Notes under the pieces: generated by a model
What the model was told of the DNA's origin: nothing
Databases searched by the model: none
Seen by the model: the letters and a program-made list of their open reading frames with translations, nothing else
Position numbers and translations under genes: made by a program
Shown here: positions 24,759-32,568 of the stretch, in pieces
How positions within the stretch are numbered: position 1 is the stretch's first letter
Layout of the letters: every line of letters starts with the position of its first letter
Assembly (NCBI RefSeq): GCF_009754915.1
Contig: NZ_WPIK01000006.1
Span: 210,255 to 274,254 of the forward strand
Source of the DNA: Mucilaginibacter arboris
GTDB taxonomy: Bacteria > Bacteroidota > Bacteroidia > Sphingobacteriales > Sphingobacteriaceae
Direction: 5' to 3'
DNA length: 64,000 bases

Positions 24759-27700
24759 TCAACCTGCTTTTTCTAATAATTCAGCTTCTAAATATTCTTC
24801 TAAAATCCGTTTTACTTCCGGCCTGCACGAGCCGCAACCTGTTCCGGCACCAGTGGTTTCACTCAGTTCTTTCAGTTCTGTACAGCCGGATTTTATTTTA
24901 TTACAGATATTTTCTGCTCCTACATTATTGCAGCTGCAAACTAATTTTCCTAAAACCGGCTCGGCTTTTTTACCGCTCCGAAGTAGTTGCAGGCGTTTAT
25001 CGCTCAACTCTGTTTTGTTTGCAATCAATTCTTTAAATTCCAGGAATTCACTTTTATCGCCAATTAAAATTGTACCAACCAATTTATCTTGATGGATGAC
25101 ACATTTTTTATAATAGCGTTTGGCTTTATCAATAAAAACGATTTCTTCATAATCGCTTCCTTCTGGGCATTCTGTTGTACCAATACTACATAAATCAAAT
25201 CCATGAATTTTAATAATGTTCATGAGTAAACTTCCCTGATAATAACTGGCAATATCGCCGCTTAAATAGCGTGCAACCACCTGTGCTTGTTGCTCTGCAG
25301 CGGCAGTTACACCATATAATATTCCATCAAATTCTGCAATTTCTCCGATTGCATATACATCCGGATCGTTGGTTTGCAGCCGTTCATTTACAATTACGCC
25401 GCGTTTATAGGTTAAGCCACAATCGCGTGCCAGTTCTAAGTTTGGTGTGGTGCCTATAGCAAGGATCATGGCATCGCAATTAATTTTACGACCACTTCTT
25501 AAACCAACTCCGGTTAATTTGGATCGGCCATAAAACAACTGGATTTCATCATTGTAAAAAATATCGCAACCCTGGTCCACCATTTCTTCATGCAGCAACT
25601 GGCTTCCTAAAGTATCTAATTGCCGACTTAAAAAACGGGAGATACGTTGTACAATCGTTATGCGGATACCGATTTCCCGAAGCGAAGCAGCCATTTCCAA
25701 GCCCAGTAATCCACCACCCACAATTACCACATGGCCGTTTTTAGGAGCATGTTGTTTGAAATTATCAGCATCATTTCGGTTACGCATGGTAAAAATACCA
25801 GGCAAAGAAGGCACATTTTTTGGAACAGAAGCGCTGCTTCCTGTTGCCATAATCAGCACATCATAAGTAGTTTTTATTCCGCGCGAATCAATTACAAACT
25901 TATTTGCACGGTCAACTTTTTCAACGCTTATGCCACGAAGCAGGCGGATATTATAATCCGGTTCTTCCTCGTCCGTCATCTTGACGAGCTGCTGCCAGGT
26001 TTGCTCTCCGCTGATATAATCCGGCAACATTACGCGGTTATAAAAAGGATGGTTTTCTTTACTAAAAATGATAATTTCATCATCCTGGTTCAGTTCCCGG
26101 TAAGATTTTACAAAACCAAAAGCACCTGCTCCAGCACCAATAATTACAATGCGCTGAACAGGTTTTTTATATTTTGAAACGCTAACGGCGCAAAATTTAA
26201 AATCTGGTTCTTTGGAAACCGGATCAACCAGATCATTAGTAACGTTGTTAGCCCTGTTAAGGTCGCTGTTTAAGATTTTGCCCCAATGCATCGGCAAAAA
26301 AACTACGTCTTTTTTTATGTTGGAAGTAAGCTTTGCTTTTACGCGAACTTCTCCGCGGCGCGATTTGATCGTTACCAAATCATGATCTGCTAAATTTAAT
26401 TCCGCAGCATCTTGAGGATGAATTTCTAAGTAAGGTTCGGAAATATGCTTATTTAATTTACTTACTTTTCCGGTTTTGCTCATGGTATGCCATTGATCGC
26501 GAATGCGGCCAGTGGTTAACACAAATGGGAAATCGGCATCAGGTTGTTCGCTTGCAAAACCATCTAATACTGTTTTTATCACTGCTTTTTTTGAAGGCGT
26601 ATAAAAACGGTTATCGGTAAATAAACGGACAGTTCCCTGCTGCAAACTTTTTTTGCGGTACGGCCACTGAACTGTTTTTTGTGCTTTTAAAATGCTGTAA
26701 TCTAAAGCACTGATATCAATGTTGGTTTTTGCAGTAAGCTTGGTATGTTCCTTAAAAATCTCTGATGCTGATGCAAAATCAAAACCTTTAAAGTTCATTT
26801 TACGGGCAAAACGACAAATAATTTCTGCATCCGGCAAAGCTTCTCCCGGCGGTTCTATAATTTTAGGTAGATAACTGATGCGCCTTTCTGAATTGGTCAT
26901 CGTTCCTTCCTTTTCCGTCCATCCGGCAGCCGGAAAAACTACATCCGCAAATTTTAATGTTTCCGGTTTATTGCTAATTTCCTGCACTACCACAAATTTT
27001 GCTTTTTTCAAAGCTTCTTCGGCCAAACGAACATTTGGCATACTGGTTAACGGATTGGTGCAAATAATCCAGATAGCTTTTAAGCGGCCATCATTTAAAG
27101 CTTCAAAAATTTCTGTTGCAGTAAAACCAGGATTTGGAGAGATAACAGTTCCTCCCCAAAAATTCTGTACTTCCTGCCGGTGCTGCTGATTACTAAGTTC
27201 ACGATGGCCGGGAAGCAGATTAGCCATTCCGCCAACTTCGCGGCCGCCCATTGCGTTTGGCTGGCCAGTTAAAGAAAACGGACCAGAACCAGGTTTACCA
27301 ATTTTGCCGGTAATCAGGTTTAGGTTGATAAGACTTAAATTTTTATTTACCCCGATAGCACTTTGGTTTAAACCCATCGTCCACATCGAAATAAACCCTT
27401 TGGCTTCGCCGATATATTTTGCGGCTAAATGGATGGATACTTCTTTTATGCCACAAATTTCAGCGGCTTCGCTAATCGTTTTACCAAAAACACTTTCAGC
27501 ATAAGCCTCGAAACCTTCTGTGTGCTTAGCAATAAAATCGGCATCGGTATAACCATTTTCAATCAGTAAACGACCGATGGCATGATTTAAAATAATATCT
27601 GTTCCGGGATTAATTTGCAGGTGCAGATCTGCTAATGAACAAGAATCGGTTATGCGAGGATCAACTACAATAATTTTAATTTCCGGATTTGCTGCTTTGT

Positions 27701-28283
27701 GTGCTTCTACCCGTCGCCATAAAATCGGATGGCACCAGGCTGGGTTTGCTCCGGTTACATAAAAACAATCTGCCAGCTCAATATCATCATAACAAATCGG
27801 CACGCTGTCTTCACCCAAAGACATTTTATAACCAACAACCGCACTGCTCATGCACAACCTGGAATTGGTATCGATATTATTGCTGCCGATAAAGCCTTTC
27901 ATCAACTTGTTAAGCACATAATATTCTTCGGTTAAACACTGTCCGGAAGCATAAAAAGCAACAGAATCCGGACCGTATTTCTCAATAAAAGTTTTAAAAA
28001 CGGCGGCGGTACGTTCCATGGCTTCGTCCCAGCTTACGCGTTGCAGCGGCATGCTTTTGTTGTAACGCATTTGCGGATAAAGCAGCCGGTCGCTTTTATC
28101 GTTAACGGTATAATGCAGGTTTAAACCTTTACTGCAAAGCATTCCCCTGTTCACCGGATGGTTTTGATCGCCTTCTAAAGTGATCGTGCCATTCTTTTCC
28201 TTATTAATCACCACACCACAACCCACACCACAATAGCAGCAGGTTGAGGTGAATTGATTATTTTCTTTATTCTTTGCGGACAT
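24759..28283 (-). CDS. nasA: Assimilatory nitrate reductase fused to NirB-like NAD(P)H oxidoreductase and BFD-type [2Fe-2S] domain
   Basis: Single 1174-aa polypeptide for cytoplasmic reduction of nitrate to nitrite. Part 1 (residues 1-690) is a molybdopterin oxidoreductase: [4Fe-4S] ligands C15, C18, C22 and C50, then NSRLCMSSAVVGYK, TGQPNAMGGREVGG and the MGD-binding domain (VLTTGRIRDQWHTMSKTG). Part 2 (about 705-1090) is an FAD/NAD(P)-binding pyridine nucleotide-disulfide oxidoreductase (IVIIGAGAGAFG; VVIVGGGLLGLEMA) like the N-terminus of NirB. Part 3 (about 1110-1165) is a BFD-like [2Fe-2S] domain (CSCNNVGAENIC ... TGAGTGCGSC). The fusion would let NADH or NADPH electrons feed the Mo centre directly. 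It is transcribed with the rubredoxin protein. Confidence 0.93.
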   Translation of the reverse strand: MSAKNKENNQFTSTCCYCGVGCGVVINKEKNGTITLEGDQNHPVNRGMLCSKGLNLHYTVNDKSDRLLYPQMRYNKSMPLQRVSWDEAMERTAAVFKTFIEKYGPDSVAFYASGQCLTEEYYVLNKLMKGFIGSNNIDTNSRLCMSSAVVGYKMSLGEDSVPICYDDIELADCFYVTGANPAWCHPILWRRVEAHKAANPEIKIIVVDPRITDSCSLADLHLQINPGTDIILNHAIGRLLIENGYTDADFIAKHTEGFEAYAESVFGKTISEAAEICGIKEVSIHLAAKYIGEAKGFISMWTMGLNQSAIGVNKNLSLINLNLITGKIGKPGSGPFSLTGQPNAMGGREVGGMANLLPGHRELSNQQHRQEVQNFWGGTVISPNPGFTATEIFEALNDGRLKAIWIICTNPLTSMPNVRLAEEALKKAKFVVVQEISNKPETLKFADVVFPAAGWTEKEGTMTNSERRISYLPKIIEPPGEALPDAEIICRFARKMNFKGFDFASASEIFKEHTKLTAKTNIDISALDYSILKAQKTVQWPYRKKSLQQGTVRLFTDNRFYTPSKKAVIKTVLDGFASEQPDADFPFVLTTGRIRDQWHTMSKTGKVSKLNKHISEPYLEIHPQDAAELNLADHDLVTIKSRRGEVRVKAKLTSNIKKDVVFLPMHWGKILNSDLNRANNVTNDLVDPVSKEPDFKFCAVSVSKYKKPVQRIVIIGAGAGAFGFVKSYRELNQDDEIIIFSKENHPFYNRVMLPDYISGEQTWQQLVKMTDEEEPDYNIRLLRGISVEKVDRANKFVIDSRGIKTTYDVLIMATGSSASVPKNVPSLPGIFTMRNRNDADNFKQHAPKNGHVVIVGGGLLGLEMAASLREIGIRITIVQRISRFLSRQLDTLGSQLLHEEMVDQGCDIFYNDEIQLFYGRSKLTGVGLRSGRKINCDAMILAIGTTPNLELARDCGLTYKRGVIVNERLQTNDPDVYAIGEIAEFDGILYGVTAAAEQQAQVVARYLSGDIASYYQGSLLMNIIKIHGFDLCSIGTTECPEGSDYEEIVFIDKAKRYYKKCVIHQDKLVGTILIGDKSEFLEFKELIANKTELSDKRLQLLRSGKKAEPVLGKLVCSCNNVGAENICNKIKSGCTELKELSETTGAGTGCGSCRPEVKRILEEYLEAELLEKAG

Positions 28284-28320
28284 TCAGTTTTAGTTTTAGA
28301 AGTCTTGAGTTTTTATGCCT

Positions 28321-28332
28321 TAAAAGAAGCAT
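28321..28332 (+). repeat. Dispersed 12-mer, GA form
   Basis: TAAAAGAAGCAT, 12 bp beyond the narK stop codon and reverse to narK; lies between narK and nasA. Confidence 0.75.
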
Positions 28333-28344
28333 TACATTTCCCAC

Positions 28345-29649
28345 TTATGCTACTTTTATAGCAGCAAAATCAAGATCAGTTTCTTCCAAAATTTCTGGTT
28401 TATAAAAACGGGTAACCAGCACAATCATTGATACCACGATAACACCAAAACCGATATAAGTAAAAGCTTGTACATAAGTGATCGTTTCTGATTTAAACAG
28501 AAAACCGAACAGCATTCCACCTAAATTTCCACCGGCACCCACAATTCCGCTTACCATACCTACGTTTTTGGTGTTGATAAAAGGAACAATGCCGTAAGTT
28601 GCCCCGTTAGACATTTTAAGGAACAGTGCAAAAGTTAACATCGTTACAATTGCGATAACCAAGGTTCCCGACTGGGCAAAAAGCAGCAATCCGCATCCTT
28701 CCAGCAGCAACACGCCTGCAAGCAGTAAACCTTTGCCTTTCATGCCAAATTTAAAACCTACTTTATCAGAAACAATGCCGCCTAAAGCACGCGCAAAAAG
28801 GTTCATCATTCCAAAAACGCCAGCCCAAAAACCGGCATTGCTTTGCGACAAATGAAAGTTATCTACAAAATGCAGGGAAGCCACATTATCAAAAGTGATT
28901 TCCATACCAAAACACATCGCGTAAGCTAAAGTTAACGCCCAAACCCGCCAATCGGACAAAATAGACCAGTCTGTTTTTGATGCTGTTTTTATCCGGTTAA
29001 TTTCATCAAAGTTTCCTTTTGGAGTATCTTTAGTATAATTCCAGTACAAGAAAGCAATAATCAGCATCATTACGCCAGGGACAATCATGGCATAACGCCA
29101 GGCTTCTGGTTTGGAATAACCAAAACCTACAATTGCTGCAAAAATTAAAGGCATGACCATATTGGTTACGCCTCCGCCTAAATTTCCCCAGCCACCAGTT
29201 ACTGCGTTTGCCGTACCTTTTATGTTAGGTGCAAACATCATGGAAGTATGATATTGGGTGATGACAAATGAAGCCCCAATCATGCCAATAGCTAATCGGA
29301 ACAATAAAAACGTTGTATAATCATGTGCCAATCCAACCAGAAAAACAGGTAACGAACCAACCAGCAATAATCTAACGGCTGTTTTTCTCGGCCCCCAAGT
29401 ATCGCAAAGTTTACCAACAATCAGCCTGAAAAAAATGGTAGAAGCTACAGAAGCAATAATGGTGTTGCCAACTTGTGCCTTGGTCAATCCCAACTCTGCC
29501 CTGATGGTTGGCATCAGCGGCGCTAAACCGAACCAACCGAAAAAACAGACAAAAAACATGAGCCAGGTGATGTGGAAAGTCCGCATCTGGATTCCTTTTA
29601 GAGAAAATACGTTTAGTTTCGTAAGCTGTTGCTGCGCGTTTGTAAACAT
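28345..29649 (-). CDS. narK: Nitrate/nitrite transporter, NarK/NasA type MFS
   Basis: Twelve-TM major facilitator that imports nitrate and/or exports nitrite. Both glycine-rich nitrate signature motifs are present: GGWGNLGGGVTNMVMP near residue 150 and GIVGAGGNLGGMLFGF near 367. The MFS loop 2-3 pattern is recognisable (GKLCDTWGPRKT near 80). The long start at 29649 is kept because the sequence before TM1 (LTKLNVFSLKGIQMRTFHITW) resembles that of relatives. It lies between the porin gene and the nitrate reductase in the same direction. It is framed by AC (29688) and GA (28321) 12-mers. Confidence 0.93.
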   Translation of the reverse strand: MFTNAQQQLTKLNVFSLKGIQMRTFHITWLMFFVCFFGWFGLAPLMPTIRAELGLTKAQVGNTIIASVASTIFFRLIVGKLCDTWGPRKTAVRLLLVGSLPVFLVGLAHDYTTFLLFRLAIGMIGASFVITQYHTSMMFAPNIKGTANAVTGGWGNLGGGVTNMVMPLIFAAIVGFGYSKPEAWRYAMIVPGVMMLIIAFLYWNYTKDTPKGNFDEINRIKTASKTDWSILSDWRVWALTLAYAMCFGMEITFDNVASLHFVDNFHLSQSNAGFWAGVFGMMNLFARALGGIVSDKVGFKFGMKGKGLLLAGVLLLEGCGLLLFAQSGTLVIAIVTMLTFALFLKMSNGATYGIVPFINTKNVGMVSGIVGAGGNLGGMLFGFLFKSETITYVQAFTYIGFGVIVVSMIVLVTRFYKPEILEETDLDFAAIKVA

Positions 29650-29687
29650 GGTTTTTTAATTTTTAATGTTGATAAATGGTATAGGTG

Positions 29688-29699
29688 ATACTGTTTTTA
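29688..29699 (-). repeat. Dispersed 12-mer, AC form (T variant)
   Basis: TAAAAACAGTAT read leftward. Its TAA is the stop codon of the porin gene, and it points into narK 38 bp further on. Confidence 0.75.
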
Positions 29700-31223
29700 C
29701 TTGCTAAAAAAGTCAGGACGGATATTAATCTGCAGATAGCTCCAGGCGTTATTCAGATGCGAAGAACCGGGAGTAACATTTTTGGCATATTCCATACTTC
29801 TTGTAGCCGCCATCATCGCGACGCCTGCTTCTACCGTAGTATATTTGCTGAGATTGTATGAACCAATGAAGTCGAACTCGCTTCCCAAAAATTTTTTTAT
29901 GGCGTTGCCGGAAACGTCTTTTTGCTCTTGGGCTAAAGCGAAATAATGGTAATCTAAACCAGCATTAAATCTTTTATTAATGCTGAGGTATTTAATTTTA
30001 AAGTAGGCATCGTTTAAACCGCCCGCAGGAGAACCTGTACCAGCATAGAAATAATCCATAAAGCCCCAGAATTTATGTGGTGTGCCATAAAGCGGATCAA
30101 AGCGGTGATTTGTTGTGGAAGTTGAAAAAGCATCATTACCAGATAAATAATCCCAGCCAGGTGTAAAACCAAACAGTTTTTGCTGAAAAGTTAAGGCTAA
30201 GGTTGAAGTATAAGCGCTTAAAGAAAGGCCGTCGCGGTCGTGCCCGCCCTGGTAATAAAAGGCACCGCTAAAAGAAAGCGGACTTTTATCTCCCAACGGA
30301 GAAACCAACATTAAACCAGTTGTATAACGGGTATTTAAGCCAGTTTGGTTAAATCTTCTGCCATAAACGTAACCTATGTTGCTTCCGGAAACATTTCTGA
30401 CAGAATCCAATACATATTTTCCAAATTGGTCTGCAAAGAATAATCCTGATATTTTAGTTTGATGGAAGGTTTTTGCAGCATACAAATACTGAAACGTTTT
30501 ATAATCCTGCGTAGCAGCATTCGAGCCCGGAGGATTACTGAAAGAAGGCGTTCCGGTTTTAGAACTGATCCCGGCAGCGTTTACCAGCGGAATAATACCA
30601 GCAGGCGTATTTACCAAGTTCCCGTTGCTATCTTTTATGGTAGCCGGAACATTGGCAGGTGTATAATAAGTACCATTATAATTAACAGCATCAGTGTTTT
30701 GGTTGTAAGCGGCACCTAAATCTACCTGCCAGCCTTTGTTCAGCATTTTTAAAACAACTGCATCGTGGCGGCGGCCTTGCTGCTGCCAGTCGAAATTGCC
30801 TAATAACCGCGAATCATCATACACTATTTCCTGGCGGCCAATTTTCAATCCCAAATAATCAACAGGAGGTTTTTTAAACGAAGTATCTTTTTTATTGGCT
30901 AAAACAAGTTCGGCCCAGGCCTCATGTACAAAAAGCTTATTCCCATCTGCATTGCTGATGGAAGAAGCATCTTGTCCCCAGATCCGAACATCCTGGATAC
31001 TCGTTTGAAAAATAACCCTGCTTGATTTATAATTAAAAATCAGCCTTACCCTTTGCGAAACAAAACCGGCAGGTTTGGAAGTTTCGGGCTCCAAAGTTCC
31101 GTAACCATCTCTGTACTCGGCGCGCGGCCGCAGTTGCCCGATCAAAGATATTTGTGCCGATGATTGTAAACAATTTAAAATGAGCATGATAAAAACAGCA
31201 AAAAGAAGTAGATTTTTATTCAT
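29697..31223 (-). CDS. Alginate-export-type outer-membrane porin
   Basis: A 508-aa outer-membrane protein with signal peptide (about residues 1-23, ending in SSAQ). The mature chain starts ISLIGQLRPRAEYRDGYG and continues RVRLIFNYKSSRVIFQTSIQDVRIWG, the pattern of the alginate_exp beta-barrel family. YLGLKIGRQEIVYDDSRLLG and HDAVVLKM are also typical, and the C-terminal strand ends in aromatic residues. In Bacteroidota such porins often sit in nitrate or nitrite loci, so it probably provides anion entry across the outer membrane. It is the first gene of the leftward nitrate block and is divergent from the Crp/Fnr gene. Confidence 0.83.
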   Translation of the reverse strand: MNKNLLLFAVFIMLILNCLQSSAQISLIGQLRPRAEYRDGYGTLEPETSKPAGFVSQRVRLIFNYKSSRVIFQTSIQDVRIWGQDASSISNADGNKLFVHEAWAELVLANKKDTSFKKPPVDYLGLKIGRQEIVYDDSRLLGNFDWQQQGRRHDAVVLKMLNKGWQVDLGAAYNQNTDAVNYNGTYYTPANVPATIKDSNGNLVNTPAGIIPLVNAAGISSKTGTPSFSNPPGSNAATQDYKTFQYLYAAKTFHQTKISGLFFADQFGKYVLDSVRNVSGSNIGYVYGRRFNQTGLNTRYTTGLMLVSPLGDKSPLSFSGAFYYQGGHDRDGLSLSAYTSTLALTFQQKLFGFTPGWDYLSGNDAFSTSTTNHRFDPLYGTPHKFWGFMDYFYAGTGSPAGGLNDAYFKIKYLSINKRFNAGLDYHYFALAQEQKDVSGNAIKKFLGSEFDFIGSYNLSKYTTVEAGVAMMAATRSMEYAKNVTPGSSHLNNAWSYLQINIRPDFFSK

Positions 31224-31361
31224 AATCGTGATGGTTTGGGTTTAAGTTGAATAACTGTTTGTAACTGTTTAGTTGTAATTGAACCTTTGTTTCGGCAAGA
31301 GTTATATGTGCTGTTTTTATTATCTAATATTGTATGATTACACTTTGAATTGCCTATCGAA
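31224..31361. promoter_or_regulatory. Divergent control region porin / Crp-Fnr
   Basis: Holds a direct repeat ACTGTTTGTAACTGTTT near 31252-31270 and a one-mismatch AC-form 12-mer at 31308-31319 pointing leftward to the porin. The direct repeat is a candidate target of the adjacent Crp/Fnr regulator, which is inference only. Confidence 0.35.
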
Positions 31362-32057
31362 ATGAAAACAAGTAAAATAGCATGCGACCTTAAAAGCTGT
31401 TTTTTGTGTAAACTCTGTTTAAAAGAATGGATTCCGGCTGTTGCTTCTGCCAGGAAAAACTTCGTGGTAAAAAAAGGCGATGTTATTTTTAATGAAGGCG
31501 ATCCGGTTAGCGGCGTTTACTTTGTTTATTCGGGCAATGTTAAAGTGCATAAAAAATGGGGCGAGGATAAAGAGTTAATTATTCGTTTTGTTAAAAATGG
31601 TTCAATCCTTGGTCATCGTGGCTTGGGCGGTAATTTGGAATATCCAATAACGGCTACTGCGCTCGAAGCCGGAATTGTTTGCTTTTTTGATCTTGATTTT
31701 TTTACTTCTACCTTAAAAGTTAACCACGATTTAACTTATAACTTGTTACTGTTTTATGCTGATGAGCTGCAGGTATCCGAAAGAAAAATGCGAAACCTGG
31801 CGCATATGCCTGTTAAAGGACGAACCGGACAAGCGCTTATCAACCTAAGTACACAATTTGGTTTTAATGCTGATGGTTATATCGATATTGAATTAAGCCG
31901 TCAGGATTTAGCCTCGTATATCGGTGCAACTTATGAAACGCTTTTCCGGGTGATCAACGAATTGATCCTGGATGGAACAATTGCCATTTCGGGCAAACAG
32001 ATCAAGATTTTAAACGATCAGAAAGTGTTTCAGCTGATACAAGATACCTCCGTTTAA
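31362..32057 (+). CDS. Crp/Fnr-family regulator with N-terminal cysteine cluster
   Basis: A transcription factor of about 231 aa. The N-terminus has CDLKSCFLCKLC, four cysteines spaced like the [4Fe-4S]-binding cluster of FNR, then a cyclic-nucleotide-binding-like sensor (GDVIFNEGDPVSGVYFVYSGNVKVHK). The C-terminal HTH (LSRQDLASYIGATYETLFRVINEL) is at about residues 175-200. ATG 31362 is preferred over TTG 31350. It is surrounded by nitrate and nitrite genes on both sides, so it probably controls them in response to oxygen, redox state or NO. Which signal it senses cannot be decided from sequence. Confidence 0.88.
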   Translation: MKTSKIACDLKSCFLCKLCLKEWIPAVASARKNFVVKKGDVIFNEGDPVSGVYFVYSGNVKVHKKWGEDKELIIRFVKNGSILGHRGLGGNLEYPITATALEAGIVCFFDLDFFTSTLKVNHDLTYNLLLFYADELQVSERKMRNLAHMPVKGRTGQALINLSTQFGFNADGYIDIELSRQDLASYIGATYETLFRVINELILDGTIAISGKQIKILNDQKVFQLIQDTSV

Positions 32058-32061
32058 ATAA

Positions 32062-32421
32062 TCATTCAACACCAATGTAAACCCTTCCGTCCTGCACTTT
32101 TATTGGATAGGTTTTAATGCTGCATTCCTCCGCATTTAAACATTCGCCGGTAATTAGCGAAAACGTTTTTTTGTGGAAAGGACAAGCAACTTTAGGCTCT
32201 AAAACATCCCCTGTGCTTCCAATCATTCCGCGCGATAAAACCATTTGCTGCTTGTGCGGACAAAGATTTTGAGTCGCGTACCATTCTTTTCTTCGGCTAA
32301 AATTAAAAATGGCAATCTGGTCGTCTTTGTACTTTACGCAAGCGCCGCCGTTTTCCGGAACATCAGAAGCGGCGCAGGCCAGAAACCAGTTTGTAATTGT
32401 TGTTGATACTTCAGCTTCCAT
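32062..32421 (-). CDS. nirD: Nitrite reductase small subunit NirD (Rieske)
   Basis: A 119-aa Rieske-type [2Fe-2S] protein, the small subunit of NADH-dependent assimilatory nitrite reductase. Cluster ligands are in CPHKQ (about residue 60) and CPFHKK (about residue 86). The N-terminal TITNWFLACAASDVPENGGACVKYKDDQIAIFNF and C-terminal VQDGRVYIGV are usual for NirD. It lies downstream of nirB in the same direction, 147 bp away, with an AC-form 12-mer 5 bp before its start. It is convergent with the Crp/Fnr gene. Confidence 0.92.
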   Translation of the reverse strand: MEAEVSTTITNWFLACAASDVPENGGACVKYKDDQIAIFNFSRRKEWYATQNLCPHKQQMVLSRGMIGSTGDVLEPKVACPFHKKTFSLITGECLNAEECSIKTYPIKVQDGRVYIGVE

Positions 32422-32426
32422 ACTTT

Positions 32427-32566
32427 ATACTGTTTTTATCAATGTTTTTTATGTTGATGTTTTTTACCTGGTAAAAGAAGCATTCGGCCATTTCTCCGGG
32501 TTTATGGCTTGATACTGTTTTTACCGGTGTTTTATGCTGATGATTTTTGTGCGATAAAAGAAGCAT
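32427..32566. repeat. Array of four alternating 12-mers between nirB and nirD
   Basis: Read leftward from the nirB stop: reverse GA (32555-32566), forward AC (32512-32523), reverse GA (32472-32483), forward AC (32427-32438), then the nirD start. Two GA/AC boundaries with about 28 bp between them and no gene inside, like an empty cassette. Confidence 0.75.
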
Positions 32567-32568
32567 TG

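Noticed and set aside
28980..28991. AC-form copy as internal promoter in narK
   Set aside because: It encodes IKTAS in frame and lies far from any gene start; no -7 element nearby.
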